From Chromera velia (lineage: Eukaryota; Sar; Chromeraceae), in assembly GCA_018398765.1 (NCBI GenBank), contig JAHBMJ010003753.1, positions 6,266-61,265 of the forward strand: 55,000 nt of DNA, read 5' to 3'. This document shows, piece by piece, positions 22,301 through 37,600 of this stretch. Numbering within the stretch: the first letter of the stretch is position 1; the number at the start of each line of letters is the position of its first letter. Position numbers and translations under genes: made by a program. Under the pieces are notes generated by a model. The model had not been told where the DNA came from, ran no database searches, and worked only from the letters and a program-made list of their open reading frames with translations.

Positions 22301-25300
22301 CCATCAGCGGTCCCCGTCCTTTCCGTGCTGCCTGGGCAATGCCTTCATTTTGGGCGGTGTCTCCGAAGTCCTTCACTTGTGTTTTCTCATGCTCCTTTCC
22401 TGTCCACTCGCCTGTTGCCGTCTGGTTCATTCGCGTGACCTCGTTCATCCGAATATCGTCTTCTGATGGCATTCCCCCGAGACCTCTGTCAGGACGGTAC
22501 ACGAACATCAGCGCAGAGGCTCGGGAGAAGGGAAAGACTGTCAGGGCCACGATGAAGGCGAGGGAGACGAAACGGTCCCATGGGACGGACTCGTTCTCGT
22601 ACCCAAAATTGTAAGGCCTCAAAAAGAGAGCTGCAAAGCCAAAACACCCCTGCAGGAAGAAAGGAAGGACGGAAAAGAGGAAGAAAGAATCGATGCAGTT
22701 ACAAACACGACGAGACCATTCAACAGAAGACTACAAAGGGGGCTAAAGCAAGGACCTACTGCCTCTTGGATGGATGTATGCGGGGGACACGATTCTTTCT
22801 TTCTCTTTTTGTTGCATGCATGGGGGGAAGGAATTTTCCTTCATCCTCGATCGTCCCCTTGAAAAGACGAGACGTCGGAGTGTCAGTTAATGAAAGAAAC
22901 AACATCATCATCACTCACAAGGAAGTCCTCGAAAATTGGACAACAAAGGAAGCTGAAAAGCAGCATGATCTTCGTCTGATAATCACGGGGTCCATAATAT
23001 CCGCAAGTGCACAAAAGAACAAGAGCACAGGAAAGGACTGACCGTCCACGACGCCATCAAGCAGGTCACCTTCTGGATTCGCGTGAACTGCAGGCAGAGG
23101 AGACAGGAAGGAAGGAAGGAAGGACGGAAGGAAGGAAGAAAGGAAGCCAAATCTTAGAGGGGTCTGTTTCGTGCGCATATAAATAATTCCAAAGCTTCGG
23201 GAGCGAAATGCACAAAAGCGCCGTAGAAGGCAAACAGAAGGTGATCCTGAGATAGAGGGCTCTCTGTATTGAAACGGGGATAGATAAATGGATGATTCCA
23301 CGTCCAGGGCGCACAAAGTCTCTGTCACACGTATACAGAAACAGCGTCCTGTGCTTGATAGAAGAAAGAGAACAGCGGGTTTCGGGCTTGCTGAAAGGAA
23401 AACAGACTGACAGACAAAGGGAAGTCATATAGAAAGCAAGTAGACCAAAAGACCGAACAACAGAGAAAAGAGAAAAGAGAAGGTCGATTGTCACAAAAGG
23501 AGAAAAGAAAAGCTGACCTTCATTCTCTTGCAAGCGACAAAAATGCAGAGAACGATGTGTTCTTGAAGGGTCAAATTCCACAGAGTGCCCCACCACTTCC
23601 TCGTCATTGTCTCTGCAGAGTAGGCAATCGGATCTGCAGGGGTGAGGGGTCCTGTAATCCCGTCTCCAAGCTTCACTGGCGGGAGGCCTGTCCTCTTCTG
23701 TCGCTGGTCGAGGAGGAACCCCCAGACAGCCGCGATGGCGAACACTCCCAGGATGACGCAGTAGACGATGACGACGAGGAGGTTAGGATCCTCTTGCATG
23801 GTGAAGCGTTGGAACAGGGTCGACATGTCTCCAGAGATCTGCAGTTCAAACAGGGAGATGAGAAGTGAGTACCTGAGGTCTGGGCTCAATATTGACTCCT
23901 TACTGTGAGTATCTGAATGGTCATTTCAAAAAGACATTTCTGAATGGCTCATTGCTTCCCTCTGAGTATCCCTTCCATGCCGGCTGCATGAAATCCAAAA
24001 ACAAGGAATTTTGTCTCAAAAGGAAAGGGCTCCTCTCCATGACCAACCAGTGAGAGACTCTCCGAGTCCGCAGCGCTGACGTCGCCTTCGTCTATAAACA
24101 TGGCGAACAGGGAGAGACCAGTGGAACTGCAAGCAAAACAAAAAAGGTGCAGAAGCAAAGTAAGGAAGGAAAAGGGCACAATCACGGACTGGAGCGGAAA
24201 CTTCTCACGCGGCCTCTGGCTTCGAGATTCAGAATTGATCTGTGACACCATCCTTACGTACAACGAGCGCTTTTTTCGGGGGGCTCTTCACACAATCAGG
24301 AAGACTGCAGTAGAAAAGGGTGCCATGGATATACGTGCACTCACAAAGAGACAATGTTCGGACGAGTAAAAGAAACAGTCCAGCGTGAGCAGAACGCAAT
24401 GAAAGCGAAGTGAGAAAAACCAGACAGAGAAGCCGACGTACATCATTCCAGATTCGTCGGCAAACACCTCTTTGGTCGTCCACCCTCCGAGGCCCATATT
24501 CTCGTTCCAATCAAACTTCCTGCACGTATGCATGCAGAGACGGAAGAAGAGATCAAAACAGCGGAAAGCGGAAACACATACTCGCAGGCGCACGTGGAAA
24601 GAGGTAAAGAGTCACCAGAGGATCGTGCTGAGCAAAAGAGACAGAATGAAGAACACCAAGAAAGCAGGCCCGCCCGCCCGCTTACATGAATGCCTTTTTC
24701 GTTGGTCAACTGACTGACTGACTGACTGACTCACTGACTGACTGACTGACTGACACTGCACTTCCAAAAGCGAAGGCGCTGTGTTCCGTCAGCATCTTCA
24801 GAGGCGTCGTCTCACCGTTAATCACTTGTTTCTTTCCATTCTGCAGGCAGTTGCAAGCAACCAATGAATCGATTCTGTGCGTGCACGTATTCATCGAGTA
24901 AATATTCATTCTCACGTGAGAGAGCACTAGGAGAAGCTCCCATGCCAAAGACCGTCAGGACAAACAGGGATGACGGACAGCAAGAGACGCACCCTCATTT
25001 CAGTTGCATCAGCGAATTCCCACATACACACCAGAAGACATGGTCTCTTCCGTCCTTCCTTCCTTCCTTCCTTGAGGCAAGGGTGCTTGACTGACTGACG
25101 CTATCGAAGACGGAAAGTTTCTGCATCACGAAAGGCCCAACAGGAGAATTCTTCGTCCACCCGAAAGGGTTTGTTCCCGCCCCGTTGATCTTCAGTTTGC
25201 AGAACGCGTACGCATCTGTCCCTGTGGCCCTCACGAACGAGGTGTTGTACAGGGCAAAGCTCTGGTCAGCCTGCGTGATGATTGATGATTGTGGAAGGGG

Positions 25301-28300
25301 AACGCAGTGCAGAAAGGAAAAGGAAAAACTTTCGAAGGTCATCTCAGCACCGGGCATGGCAAATGCAGAGGCCGCTTGCAAAAGGAAAAAGTTAAAGAAG
25401 AAAAAACCAAGAACCAAAGCTCTGTCACCAGGGAGTAGTACGGAACAAGTGGAACGCACCGCAGGGACTTCTAAGCGTGGATCTACGCACCGACTGACTG
25501 ACTGACCTTGGACAGGTCAAGTGCCTTCCCACAAGTGACAGATCCCAGTGACGCCGTGAACGTTACGGGGTCCTCTCCTGCTGCCATATAGGGTAAGAGG
25601 GAGCTAGAGACTTTTTCCAAAACATCCAGCAGAGTCCTGGAGACCCGGCTCTTGACCAAACGGGGTTTCAGTTCCTGTTCTCTCTGGAACGCCAATTCGG
25701 ATAGGATCTCTTTCTTGACAAGTTCTGTCTCGTCTTCAGAGTCTAGGTTCAACTCGAAGTTCTCACGGAAAGTCGTTTCCTTTGCTTCTTTGTCTTCAAG
25801 TAATTTCAATTCCTTCCTGTACTGGGCCTTTGACAATGTCCAGACAGACTCGAATGCGTCCTGTTCAGCAAATTGGGTCTCCACCGTTGAAGTTGCATTT
25901 GCAGTCGTTAGGGTGGGCTCGCTGCTCGACGTGCCATTGGACGTAGCAGCTGCTCCTGAGGAAAGAGCAACGGTCCCGTTGGAAAAGGTTGTGGTAGTCT
26001 GAAGCCGTCTCCCCCCCTGTCCGCTGGCATAAGCAAACACCCTTCCGCTCCCGTAGGCAGATGCTACAGCCTCGAGAGCCTGGAATGATCTTGGATGCTC
26101 GTTTATTCCGACTCTCTTTCCGGGCAGGCGCATGGACGTGGGGGGCATGGCTCTCGGGCCGCTGGGGAGGACCATGGGCGGTCCTCGTGACCCGAAGGGA
26201 CGAACAATATACTCGGGATCTCCGGCACTGATGTCCTCGTCGTCAGTTGATGTGGAAAGAACATTCGCAGCTCCAGACTGAGAAGGACGCTCCCCTGTGC
26301 GACGAGCGGAGTAGTAACTGAGTCGAGCCTCAGGGTTGACTTGTGCAAATGCAAGGTAAGGAGAAACCCCGAGTGACTTTGGATCGATAGTCACTGCACC
26401 TCCTGCACCCTCCCCAGTGGTCGTGTTGGATGGAGGCGAAGATGGACCTCCAATTGTCTGCAGTTTTCTGGACGTTCTTTGTTGACCTTCTTTTCTCTCT
26501 TTGTCATCAGAGTCTTTTCTGCGTTTTTTCTTAGTTATTTTCTTTACGCTGGCGTCCTCGCTTGAGTCGGATGAAACTTCTGTTGGAATCTCATCTTCAT
26601 ATGTTGGTGCAGGGGTCGGAATGAGCTCGCTATCTTCTTCTTGGGAAAAGAGGGGAGGGAGAGAGGCGCCTAGGCGGGCGTGTGCTGCCTGCGCAGCGGC
26701 GGAAAGAGGAGCGTTGGCGTAGTCGATTTGTGGAGCGAATACGAGTTGGTCTTTCATTCCTCCTGCACCTGGAGGTGCGTGACCGAGACCTGATACTCCT
26801 GCGTCAGCATCTGTCTCGTGCTTCAATGCTCCGTGCCAAACCCAACTCGCAACATGTAGTGCGGCAGAGAGCGCACGACCCGTGAGGGTTCTTGATTTCT
26901 TCTCTTCTGTTTGTCGGTTTGTTTCTGCAAGTCTTCTCCTCTCTTCCTGCATTTTTTCCCTCTTCTTGCCCCACTCAAAGAGCCCGGGGGTCCTCCATTC
27001 AGGAGGCTTGTAAGTCTTCACGTTTGGACGGGGCATGACGTGCTTCTGCCACTGTGCCTCTGTGAGTAGCCGTCTCCTGTTGATGCTAGAGGTCGGAGCC
27101 CCAAACACCTGACTGCCTTGGGTAAAGACAGCAGCCCCGTCTCCTGCACTCTCCGGCTGGGCTCCGTCCGTTACGTTTGTCGTGTTGCTGGTGGTCGTGT
27201 ATGCAGCCTTCCAGTCTGTGGGCTCGCTAGCAGGCGGCCAGGTGACAGGAGGGAAGTACACGTCCCCGCTGGTGCCCCCAGCGTTGACGAACAGGTTGTC
27301 GTCCGTCTCTTCAGTGGAAGGGTAAGGCCAGATTCGGACCAGGGCGGCGATGACAGTCTCCACATGCTCCTCTCTCTCCTGCAGAATAAGGCAGTCGGAG
27401 GAAGGGACAATGCGCATGGAAAGGAGAAAGAGGAGGGGGCACTTCTCTCTCAAATACTTGGTAGGATCCTCTGAAAGAAAAAAGTCGTACTCTCCAGAGT
27501 CAAGGCTTCAATTGGATATCGAGCTCGGATCTCTCTCGTCGCAATCCGACAGAAACGACAGGAAGAGAAGAGACAAGCAGGGGAGGCAAAAGAAGAAAAG
27601 CAGAAACGGCCCTAGAATCCCTCGACAGACAAAACAACAAGAGAAAGAGAACAACACACCCACCTCATCTGCAATGTCCGAATTCGCCAGCGCTGTAGCC
27701 GACCGAGTTGCCAACTCATCTGCCAGACTGACGGACTCGAGCAGGGGACCCGTGTTGGCGGCAATCTCGGCCACAGTGCCGAAGTAGGACTCGACGATGG
27801 ATATTGTCAGAGGGGCCTTCTCTATCTGAGCGTCCAGCACAGCATACGATTGCAGTGCGAGACCTTCTATCTCCTCCTGCTTTGCCTGTGTGCGTTCAGG
27901 GGGACGCGGCACCTCCGCAGTGTCCGTGTCTACAGGGAGTCCCGCAGCGATTCTTTCAGTTCTCTCCACATCGAAAGCTACGGTCATTGCAGAGTTCAGC
28001 TGAAGAGCAGCGGATTCCGGGTCGGCATTCCTTGCGGATGCTATCGCGGAGGTGACGTAAGTAGAAGCCCCCGTAAGAGGAGGACGGGAGGTATGTGTCA
28101 AATTGACCGTGCTGCGGAGCCCAAAGCTATTGTACGCATGGACGAAGAGAATGACTTGGTAGTTTTCAGCCGCGTCTCCGATAGGAATGTTGGCAGTTGT
28201 CAGTGTGGAAGAGGCAGTGGGTGCCGGTCTGAGCATGAACACCTTCGGCCTGGCACACCGAGTCAGGCAGGAGTAGACACCAATCGAGTAGGTCACAGGA

Positions 28301-29736
28301 AGATCCGTTGCAGCGAAGTCCTCTGCGACCAACGTCTTGGCATCGTTGACGTACGTGTCTGTGACTGTCTGCTCGTTCTGGAGAACTTTCAGAGACCCCA
28401 GACTCTGCACCAGGAGAAAAAAGGAAGGCGGTGGCATAAGTTTTCCGGAACCAGGAATGAATGAATGAATGAAGGAAGGAATGAATGAATGAATGAATGA
28501 ATGAATGAATTGTGTGCCTATCTCTCAACGCCATTGGAACACACAGAAATCACTCGCAGAATAAAGAAAGCCTACCCAGGTGTAACGTCTTCAGAACATT
28601 CGTCTGAAAGGCATGAAAAGATCGAAGACCTACAGGCATTCTGCACTACTAAATTTGAAAGGGCATGTATGAGAGTTGATTGCCTGACTGACTACTCTGA
28701 TTGCCTGATTGACTGACCGGTGCGCTTCCACAAGTCTCGATGAGCTTTTCTGCGTATCCTGTCCGTGTGGTTCCCCCGTCGTTGACTGTTGCGGTGACCC
28801 TGAACCGGTACACCGTGGAGACCTTCAGGACATTTGTTTGGAGTGCGAGGACGTTGGAGCCTCGGGGGTCTGTCAGGAACACAGAGACGTCTCTTGTGGG
28901 GTCAATCTCCGTCTCTGCAACGAAGATAAACTTGTCCTCGGAATAGGACGTGCCTGCTGCTGCTGCCTCCGCGGCTGCCTCGTCGTTGTAAGAGGGATTC
29001 GACTCTTCCCGGAACACCTGCCAGTTCCAGGTGAAGTCGGAAATATGCAGACTACCCAGACGCGTAGCATCAGTCCCTGCCAATGCGGCAGTGAGTCGCA
29101 ACTTGAAGTTTGGCGCGATTCGACTGTTGGAGAGAGAGTCGATGACCAGCTGCAAAGGCTCAGTAGCCGAGGTCCATATGGAGTAATACACCGAGGCGTA
29201 GGCTGTGCGTGAGTTGATTGTTCCTGTGATGTTCCAAATGATCGTGGAGTTGTTGTCGAATGGGTCGCTGACGGGGGGGTTGAAATTCACAAGGACAGTA
29301 CCCAGGTTGTTCGGAGGCACACAGTAGTAGGAGCTTGTGTCGTTCTCTCCCGTAGTGAATTGGGGAATTGTGTAGTTCTCCCCCAAATCGTAGAAGAGAG
29401 TACCGTCCGTTGTGCATGTCCCTGGAGATGGGAGGAGGCCGAAGAGTCCGTTCGTTGTGACTTGGTTCGTCAGGTTCGGGAAACAAGGTCTGCATACAGA
29501 TTTCAATCAATCAATCGAGACAATCAATCACGGAGGAAGGGACGGATATGTTCTCTCTCTCTTTTCGTTTTGGCATACAAATCTGAGAATAGATTTCTTT
29601 CCTCACTGAAATACGCAATCGATAGAGGATAGCTAGCGAAAGACAACACTTTCTATTTCTGGTCCTCAGGCGCTCACTCAAGGCGTCTGGTATGCGTGGC
29701 ACAGGCAGGCCAACAAAAGGACAATATTCACGCCAG

Positions 29737-29773
<37 letters not shown>

Positions 29774-31259
29774 TTGAGATAAAGAGACAAACAAACGCAC
29801 AAACTCTTTTCCATATTCATTCACTCACTCGTTCACTCACTCACTCACTCACTCACTCGCTCGCTCGCTCACTCACTCACTCACTCACTCACTCACTCGG
29901 CGTTGGATTTGAAGCATTGCCACTGCCAGCTCCATGCCTGCAGGAAGGAAGAACACGATTGCAACAGATGCTTTCATTGGCTAAGTGCCTTTTGTTCTCC
30001 GCCATGAATGCAACAAACATGCAAGCCATAAAGGAACATCGAGAGAGAAAGCGAAGAGTACCAAGGACAGACCATGAGCGAGTGAGTACCCCCCTCTTCC
30101 CTCCGTCTGCACTGAAGATCCCAACTGGTTCTGTGACTGACTGACTAACCGTGTTTTCTGCCACAGGGAGATTTGGGTAGTCAGGGTCTACTGAGGGTTT
30201 CATGTCTACTGGGAAGTAGTTGCTGCTCGTCTTGATCAGCTCCCTGCTGCCTCCGTTGATCTGAACTCCCACCGGGGACCTTCCAACCTGCATGGCAGCG
30301 ATTGAGGGATGAATGAGTGCATGGAGGGAGGGACAAATGGATGGATGTACAGATGTTTGCGGGAATGGGTTGATAGAACAAGGGGAGTCCAATTGAAGAG
30401 GAAGAAAGAAGATCGTAGAGAGACCGTGGAGTGGATGAAAAAAGCCGCGAAGAAAAGAGGAACCAGGGCAGGGAAAGAGAGACTTACTTTGGAAGATGTG
30501 TCAACATGGACCAAAACAAAAAGTAATCAAGAAAGGGCAGAAGTGCAAGGGACTCGATGTTGGTGAGCCACTAATGCGTTTGGATTGCGTGCATGCCTTT
30601 GATGCGACACAAAAGAAACACTCTCTCTACTGACGTCCACAGTGACTGTATCCGTCGACTGTTGATCCGGATCGTTGAACTCTTCCTCGTACGCGAGGGT
30701 GATCGTGAAGCTGTAAGTCGTGTTGGCGTCCAGTGTGAACCTTGGAATGATGAGCGTGGCGGAATTTATAGACAGGCCGAGCTGGGTGAGGGACACGGAC
30801 TCAAACTCGAACAGTCCATATTGTTCATTGTACACCTTCTTCCTTCCCGTCCATTCGAACTTCAACTTTCGAGAGCTCAGGTAAGCAAGAAGCGAGTCCG
30901 CACACCCCGACACCTGGTAAGTCGACGAGAGCGCAACTTGGCGTCTCCTGACGGCGTCGATCGTCGAGGGGCCCTCAATGGCCACTGTGGGCGCTGGCGT
31001 GAACCTTTTGAGAAATGCTGCATGCATTCATTCATTCAGTGGATGCATGACATGAGAGAGGACGCAAGAGTGTGGACAGACAGAAGCAACGGACAGGGGG
31101 GAGCGAGAAAAGAAGTAAAAATTGGTACAGTACTTGGAGTTACGAACGAGCCATTCAGTCATCCAAGTAAATAGGAAGCCATTCAGTCAATCACAAATTT
31201 ATCGTTCGTTCATTTGAGGCTGAATGAATTTTGGGAAACTCTGCTCCCTTCTGATGGCT

Positions 31260-31293
<34 letters not shown>

Positions 31294-31789
31294 GCTGGCT
31301 GGCTGGCTGGCTGCCTGCCTGCCTGCCTGCCTGACTGCCTGCCTGCCTGCCTGCCTGACTGACTGACTGACAGAGTGTCTTCGTTGTGGTGCGAGACCAC
31401 CGAGACTCGAGGCTGACGGAGATCGTGTAATTGCAACCTGCAGGGAGATGAATGGACAGGTACACAGACAGAGATCAATGAGGGTAGAAGAACAACAGGA
31501 GGAAAGGTCTGAATTAAAAGATCTAGTAAAGAACAACAATGCTCCCCCAACAAACGCATTTACCCCCATGTGCGACCCCATGCAGATCGACAGACACACC
31601 TTCCTTTATGTAGTGTGCGGGGATGGTGATCAAATCGACCCCGTCTGTGGTTGCCTGTCCTGCCGATGCGCTGTTCAAGACCGCCGTCATTGTCTGCAAA
31701 GGACAGGAGCAAAGACAGAAATCGAGAGAGACAAAGGTCCAAATGGAACTCAGATCCTCAGAAAGAGCGATAGGACGGCCGCACACACA

Positions 31790-31845
<56 letters not shown>

Positions 31846-33335
31846 CAGAGACAGACACAGAGACAGACACAGAGACAGAGAAAGCGAAAGAGGAAGAGAC
31901 AGAAAGAGAGGGAAAAAGAGAGAGAGAGAGACAGAGACAGAGAGAGAGAGAGAGAGCGACGAGGCGAACATGCAGTAAAAAATCAGACGACGACTCGCTC
32001 GCATCAATGCAAGTAGGAGCCGGCTGTATCCAAGAGACCTGAGTTTCGCAAGTCCCGCAGACTGACATCGATAAACGCCTGTCCCCCATCCACAGCTGAG
32101 AGGTCATTATAAGTTGCCGGGAACGATCCCGCTGTCTGGCACGACGCGGAGACGTACGACCAGGTGTACTTGGGGAACCCTCCATGGTAGTAAGACGAGG
32201 TGGCATCCAGCTCCAGCTGCGTGCATCACAATCAAGCATAGGTAGACCATTCATAGAAGGGATAAAAGACATGCAGTCAATGCAGGCAGTTGAAGAGACA
32301 ATATACAGTGAGGCACTCAATCCTCCCACCAATTCTCAGAAACGGGAGCCAAATAAGTGTCTATCACCAATCGTCACCAATACTCATCTGTGCGTGCTGC
32401 CCTTGCAAGAGTTTCAAGAGAATCCATCACCGATGTCAGACACGCAAAACTACCAGAGGAAGACGGCGAGAGAGTGCGACAGACAGAGACACACACAGCC
32501 TGGCAACCAAGCAAAGAAGAAAGCATCCTCCTCACTCACTCACTCACATCCGAGCACACATCCAGAGTGTTTGGGAAGACGACTTCCGGCACAGGGTCTA
32601 GAAGAGGGTCGGGGGCCGTAACCTGCACCAAACAAAACAGAGAGAGATTGATGCATCAACATAAAAGGTCTCAAACGCGAACACACATCTGCACACAACT
32701 ACAGAAATGGAACAGCTTGCAAGAATCCGGTTCATTACCAACATACCAGAAACGAGGGGAACCTTGCGAAGATACACGGAAACACATGGGCGGACAAAGA
32801 AACGAGAGGACAGCACAGAGATGTCCACATGAGAAGAGACATACAGGGCACGAGACACAGATTATGCAATGCAAGCTACTCACCTTGACTCCTCCTGTGG
32901 ATGCCATACTCCATTTCCCTTCTGATGTCGTGTAGATCGTGTTCTTCTTCACAATCAAGTCTGTGCCTACGTCGGGAGTGGTTTGCCTGCATAATGGAGG
33001 GAATGAAATGAGACAACAAGGGAAGATTGTCTGCTTCCACTGGAGGTGCGTTGACAGACAGGAATCAGAAAAGAGCACAGTGTCCGTTCTGCAGGGATAT
33101 CCTGCGGATGTTTCCATGATGAGTGCTTAGTGAGAGAGAAGAACAAGAGAGATAGCGCCAGAGAGGGCGAGAAAGGAAGAGATAGGGGGCCGACCCTGCG
33201 AGCAAGTAGATCCTGATTTGCGTGTGGGAAATCCATTCACACTCTGCACTCCCGAGAATGATCGCAGTTGCTTCGTCAAACATCCGGGCGCAACTTCCTC
33301 TTCCTGCAGGCAGGCAGAAGAGGGAGCGCAACAGT

Positions 33336-33369
<34 letters not shown>

Positions 33370-33823
33370 AAGCTGATGACGATGTCGAGTCACAAGCCGA
33401 AAGCGCAACATGGTGCGCTGTTTTCTGTCTTTCTCCTCTCAGCTCCTCATACGTATCTTACATGGTTCTTTGTTTGAGCCTGATTTGAGGATTGAGCTCA
33501 CTTCCACCCGCCGACTCACCCGTGTGTTGGGTCGTGAGGTCAAGTCCGTCAGGAATGAAGTCTCCATCGAGGTCGATAGGGGACGCTCCTCTGATCGTGA
33601 AGGAATCGAAGAAGACGTCGATGTGGCGGCCGTCAATTGAGAATTCCGCCAGGTTCATGCGAGGAGAGGGGAGGTCCAAAGGGATGATGGGGTCTGTGTT
33701 GATCAACTTCCCTGTCACCACAGGGTTGCCTCCAGAGAGCTCCACGTCGCGCTGCACCAAGACAGACAGACAGACTTTATCGTCTTTTCCTTACTTTACT
33801 TTTTCGCTTCCTTTCTTTCTGAC

Positions 33824-33860
<37 letters not shown>

Positions 33861-34629
33861 GTCAGACAGACAGACAGACAGACAGACACAAATTGGATCT
33901 GAGGGTGGGTGCTCAGTTGCACAAGACACCTCCAAAGCGCTGTCACAGAGGGCGGGGTGGGGGAAAAGCCTCTTGCACTAAGTCTCTGGTAATGTTTCTG
34001 TCAGAGTTTTGGTCAGACATCAACAAATAGACCATTTGTGGCTAGCGCTAGTGATTCCAACACGTACTGACTGACTCACTGACTAATTGACTGACTCACT
34101 CACTGACAGACTGACTGACAGACTGATAGAATGGCTGACTGACTGACTAACTGACTGACTCACTCGCTCACTCACTGACAGACTCACTCACTGACAGACA
34201 GACAGACAGACAGACACAGACAGACACAGACAGACACAGACAGACACAGACAGACACAGACAGACACAGACAGACACAGACAGACACAGACAGACACAGA
34301 CAGACAGACTATATGTTTCTTCTTCTCCCTTCTTTTCTTCATGGACACAATAGACAGACAGACAGACAGACGTCTAGACAGACAGACAGACAGACAGACA
34401 GACACAGACAGACAGACAGACACAGACAGACAGACAGACTGACTGACCGACCATGAACCCGTAGAAGTCAGAGCACGTCTGGTCCTCAGAGTCGCACCCG
34501 GCCACAGTCACCCCCGTGGAAGTGAACCCCCTCCCAGAGATGCTTCCCCAAAGAGTGGTGTTGGTCACGTGATCCATCCCACTCATGCCCCCGATGTGCG
34601 TCCTGCAAACAATCATCAGAGAGAGCGAG

Positions 34630-34667
<38 letters not shown>

Positions 34668-37600
34668 AGAAGGTGAAAAGAGTGTGGAGGCAAGTCAAGG
34701 AAAATGAGAGGAAGGCAGAGAAGACATCAATATGAATCCCTTCCCCATTAGAACGGCATGCGGACATTCATTGTAGCACGCTCTGTGGTGGTATTGGTTG
34801 CCGGATGGCGCACACGTGGCTCTCACTCTGTCCACTACGGACGCCCCGACTCACCGTGTGTTCTTTGCTGCCTGGTCTGTGGTGCTGAGGAACAGATCTC
34901 CCGGGGACCCGGAAGCGGCAGTCCAGGTCTTTGTCTGCATGCGTGGAGGCAATGGATAGATCATCAAATGGATGAGGGGTACTCCGCAAAAACAAGTCAG
35001 GCAGGCATCACAATGGCGAGGACGGAGAGATCGAACAGAAAGTGGACAAGGAGAAAGAACGAGACGGACAGTCGCAGGCAAAAAAAATGACGACCGTCAG
35101 TCCAGCATCTTCGCAAGCCATGAAGACGGTCATACGTGCACTAAGAGGAAAAAAGTCGAATAAAAAAGGCCGACCGACCCCAGTTGAATCAATCGACAGG
35201 GTCCCGAGGTGTGCATGACTGTACGATGAGGTGGAGTTACTCTGCGAAGAAAGGCATCCCATCAAACATGAAAGAAAGCGGGATACATTCAAGTTGGTTT
35301 TTACACCAGCAAAAAGGGGTTGCACACATAAAACAGAACGAGGGAAGGAAAAAAGAGGTGAGCACTCCATCGATGCATCCATGCATGCCGACTTTGTCCA
35401 GTTCTTTAAGTGCACACAGCCGCCCCTTTTCTTTTGTCTCATATTGGCAGGCATGGTCAAGTGCATGCCTCGAGGAAGGAAGACGAGGAGACGCCATTGC
35501 CGACCTGGATGGCTGCGTACACTGTGTGGTAGGCAGTGTTGACATCGATCCAGAGGAAGAACTGGTCGGAGAATTCTTGCCTGCAGTGAGTTTGTCATTC
35601 ATGAAGGCACATGATAAATAAAGCATCCGAGTGCCAAAAAAGAAACAGATGACGGATTCAAAAGCACGAACAGAGGACATCCAGGAATCACCAGCAGAAC
35701 CACATTGATGGTCAAGGCCGCATGCACAACCCAAGAAAAAACACGAGTCGCGAGAACACCATGATCCATGATACAGTCTGACTGTCATGAAAGCAGTCAA
35801 TCAGCTGACTTACGTGAAGATCACGCTGACAGCCGAGACCGTCTCATTCGCTCTCCCGATGTCCAGACCCACAAGGAGGGAGGTAGCAGGGGGATCGGGA
35901 GGCAGACCTGCACCGAGAGAGAGAGAGACAAAGAGAGAGGGAGAGAAAGTATAGAATCAAAAGCATCCTTGAAGATATATGCGGGGCGGAAAAACCGTTT
36001 CAAATCCAAGAAAGATTCTCCAGAGAAGATACGCCTGTCGGAACGATGAGGTCGGACTGGCTCGAAGGCCATTCCGAAAGAGCAACTGGAAAGAAGCTAC
36101 CCATGCAGTGGAGAAGTGAATGACAGCTAGAGTGCATGCAACGAAGTAATTTAATGAACATAAAAATGAATGAATGTCCCATGCACGAGCCGACCCACCC
36201 GTTCCAGAGCCTCCATTTGCCTTCGGAACGACCATCAAATAGGCATTCGCCGTTGAGTCCAGGGCAGTCAGACCGTCGTGTCCGAACATCGTGTTCTGAA
36301 AAAGTGAGCTCGTCAGCATTGACGTTGGCATTGCGAAGGTACGTTCCTCCCACTGCATGTACAAAGAGAACAAGAGAGAGAGGGAGAGAGAGAGGGAGAG
36401 AGAGAGAAAGAGAGAGCCATCAAAATAAAGGCGATCACAATGCTTACGACAATCATGAAACCAAAACCACGATTCTCCCAACCTCCCTTTGAGGTATAGC
36501 AAAAGACATACTACACAAGCATGCAGAAATGCAGACTGACCGACACACACACGTGTGGACAGAAAGACGGACCAGCAGGACAATCATGTATCAGAGAGGG
36601 GAAATCAACTTGTCTCCCTTGTTCATACATACAAAGGAATAGATAGACCCATGCACAAACTTCAGGTATGGAGTGCAAAGTCTACTTGCAACACTCTTCT
36701 CTCGAAATACGACTGCTTCACTTCATTTCACAATCTGGTTTCTCTGATTACTTCCTTCCGGGATCGTTTGCGCTAATCCACTACCTCTTCTTAACCCTCT
36801 CCTAGCCGGCTCCCCATTCGCAAATAGACTCCATCTCCCCCCCCCCTTACTGACGAAGATGTTCGTCTGATCAAGAGAGTTTACCCTGAGAACCTTGATG
36901 GACGAGTGGAACTGTGTGCCTGCATGCATGCATGCATGCATGTGCATTGTTGGGATGTCTCTGTTTCTCAAGTTTCTATCTTCTTGCATCGCCACGAAAT
37001 CATCCAACACTGGCGCTTTGGGATTTGCGGGGGAAGATGTGACCCCCCCCCACTCGTTTTTTACTTTTTCTTTGCAGAAGAACGGAAGGAAGGAAACCTT
37101 CAGTCCTCCTGCCTGCCCCCAAACGATCCTTCCAAATCGCCTGCAGGGAGGGCCCACCTACCTGAGAGCTTCGCGTTCCAGTCCGGCAGAACGTGACAGA
37201 CCAGACGGCTGTTGTCAATGTCCCAATGCAGTCCCTGCATGCATGCATGCATGAGGAATTAACAAAAGGAAAAAAGAGAAAAGGAAGGGGAGTGTCTGAG
37301 GGAGGCCAAACATCTGAGGCTTTTTTTCCATACACAATTCTTTTTCAGGGAGGACAAAGATCTGAGTGAGGCCTTTGAGGAGGTCTGGGCTCAAGCAGGA
37401 GGACGGACTATCAATGGCCTGTTTCGAAAAGCTGGTAAGCAAAGCTGAATGAATTCGCGTAGTGGCAAACCACGCGAAAGGCAGATGAAAAGATGCGATC
37501 CAGCAACCAAACAACGAAGAATGTGCCCCCCGTGGACCACCCAAAAAGAAAGATTGAACAACTGCGTCTGTCAGTCCTTGTTCGTTCAGAACCAACCGAG

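Noticed and set aside
29692..30144. His/Thr/Ser-rich frame over the CA and ACTC repeats
   Set aside because: Pure microsatellite translation within introns.
37347..37437. A plus-strand exon-like segment ([15 protein letters not shown]) with TTTTTCAG and GTAAGC edges
   Set aside because: It lies in an intron of the minus-strand polycystin-like gene, has no plus-strand partners nearby, and the host gene joins in phase without it. It remains weakly possible as a nested gene.
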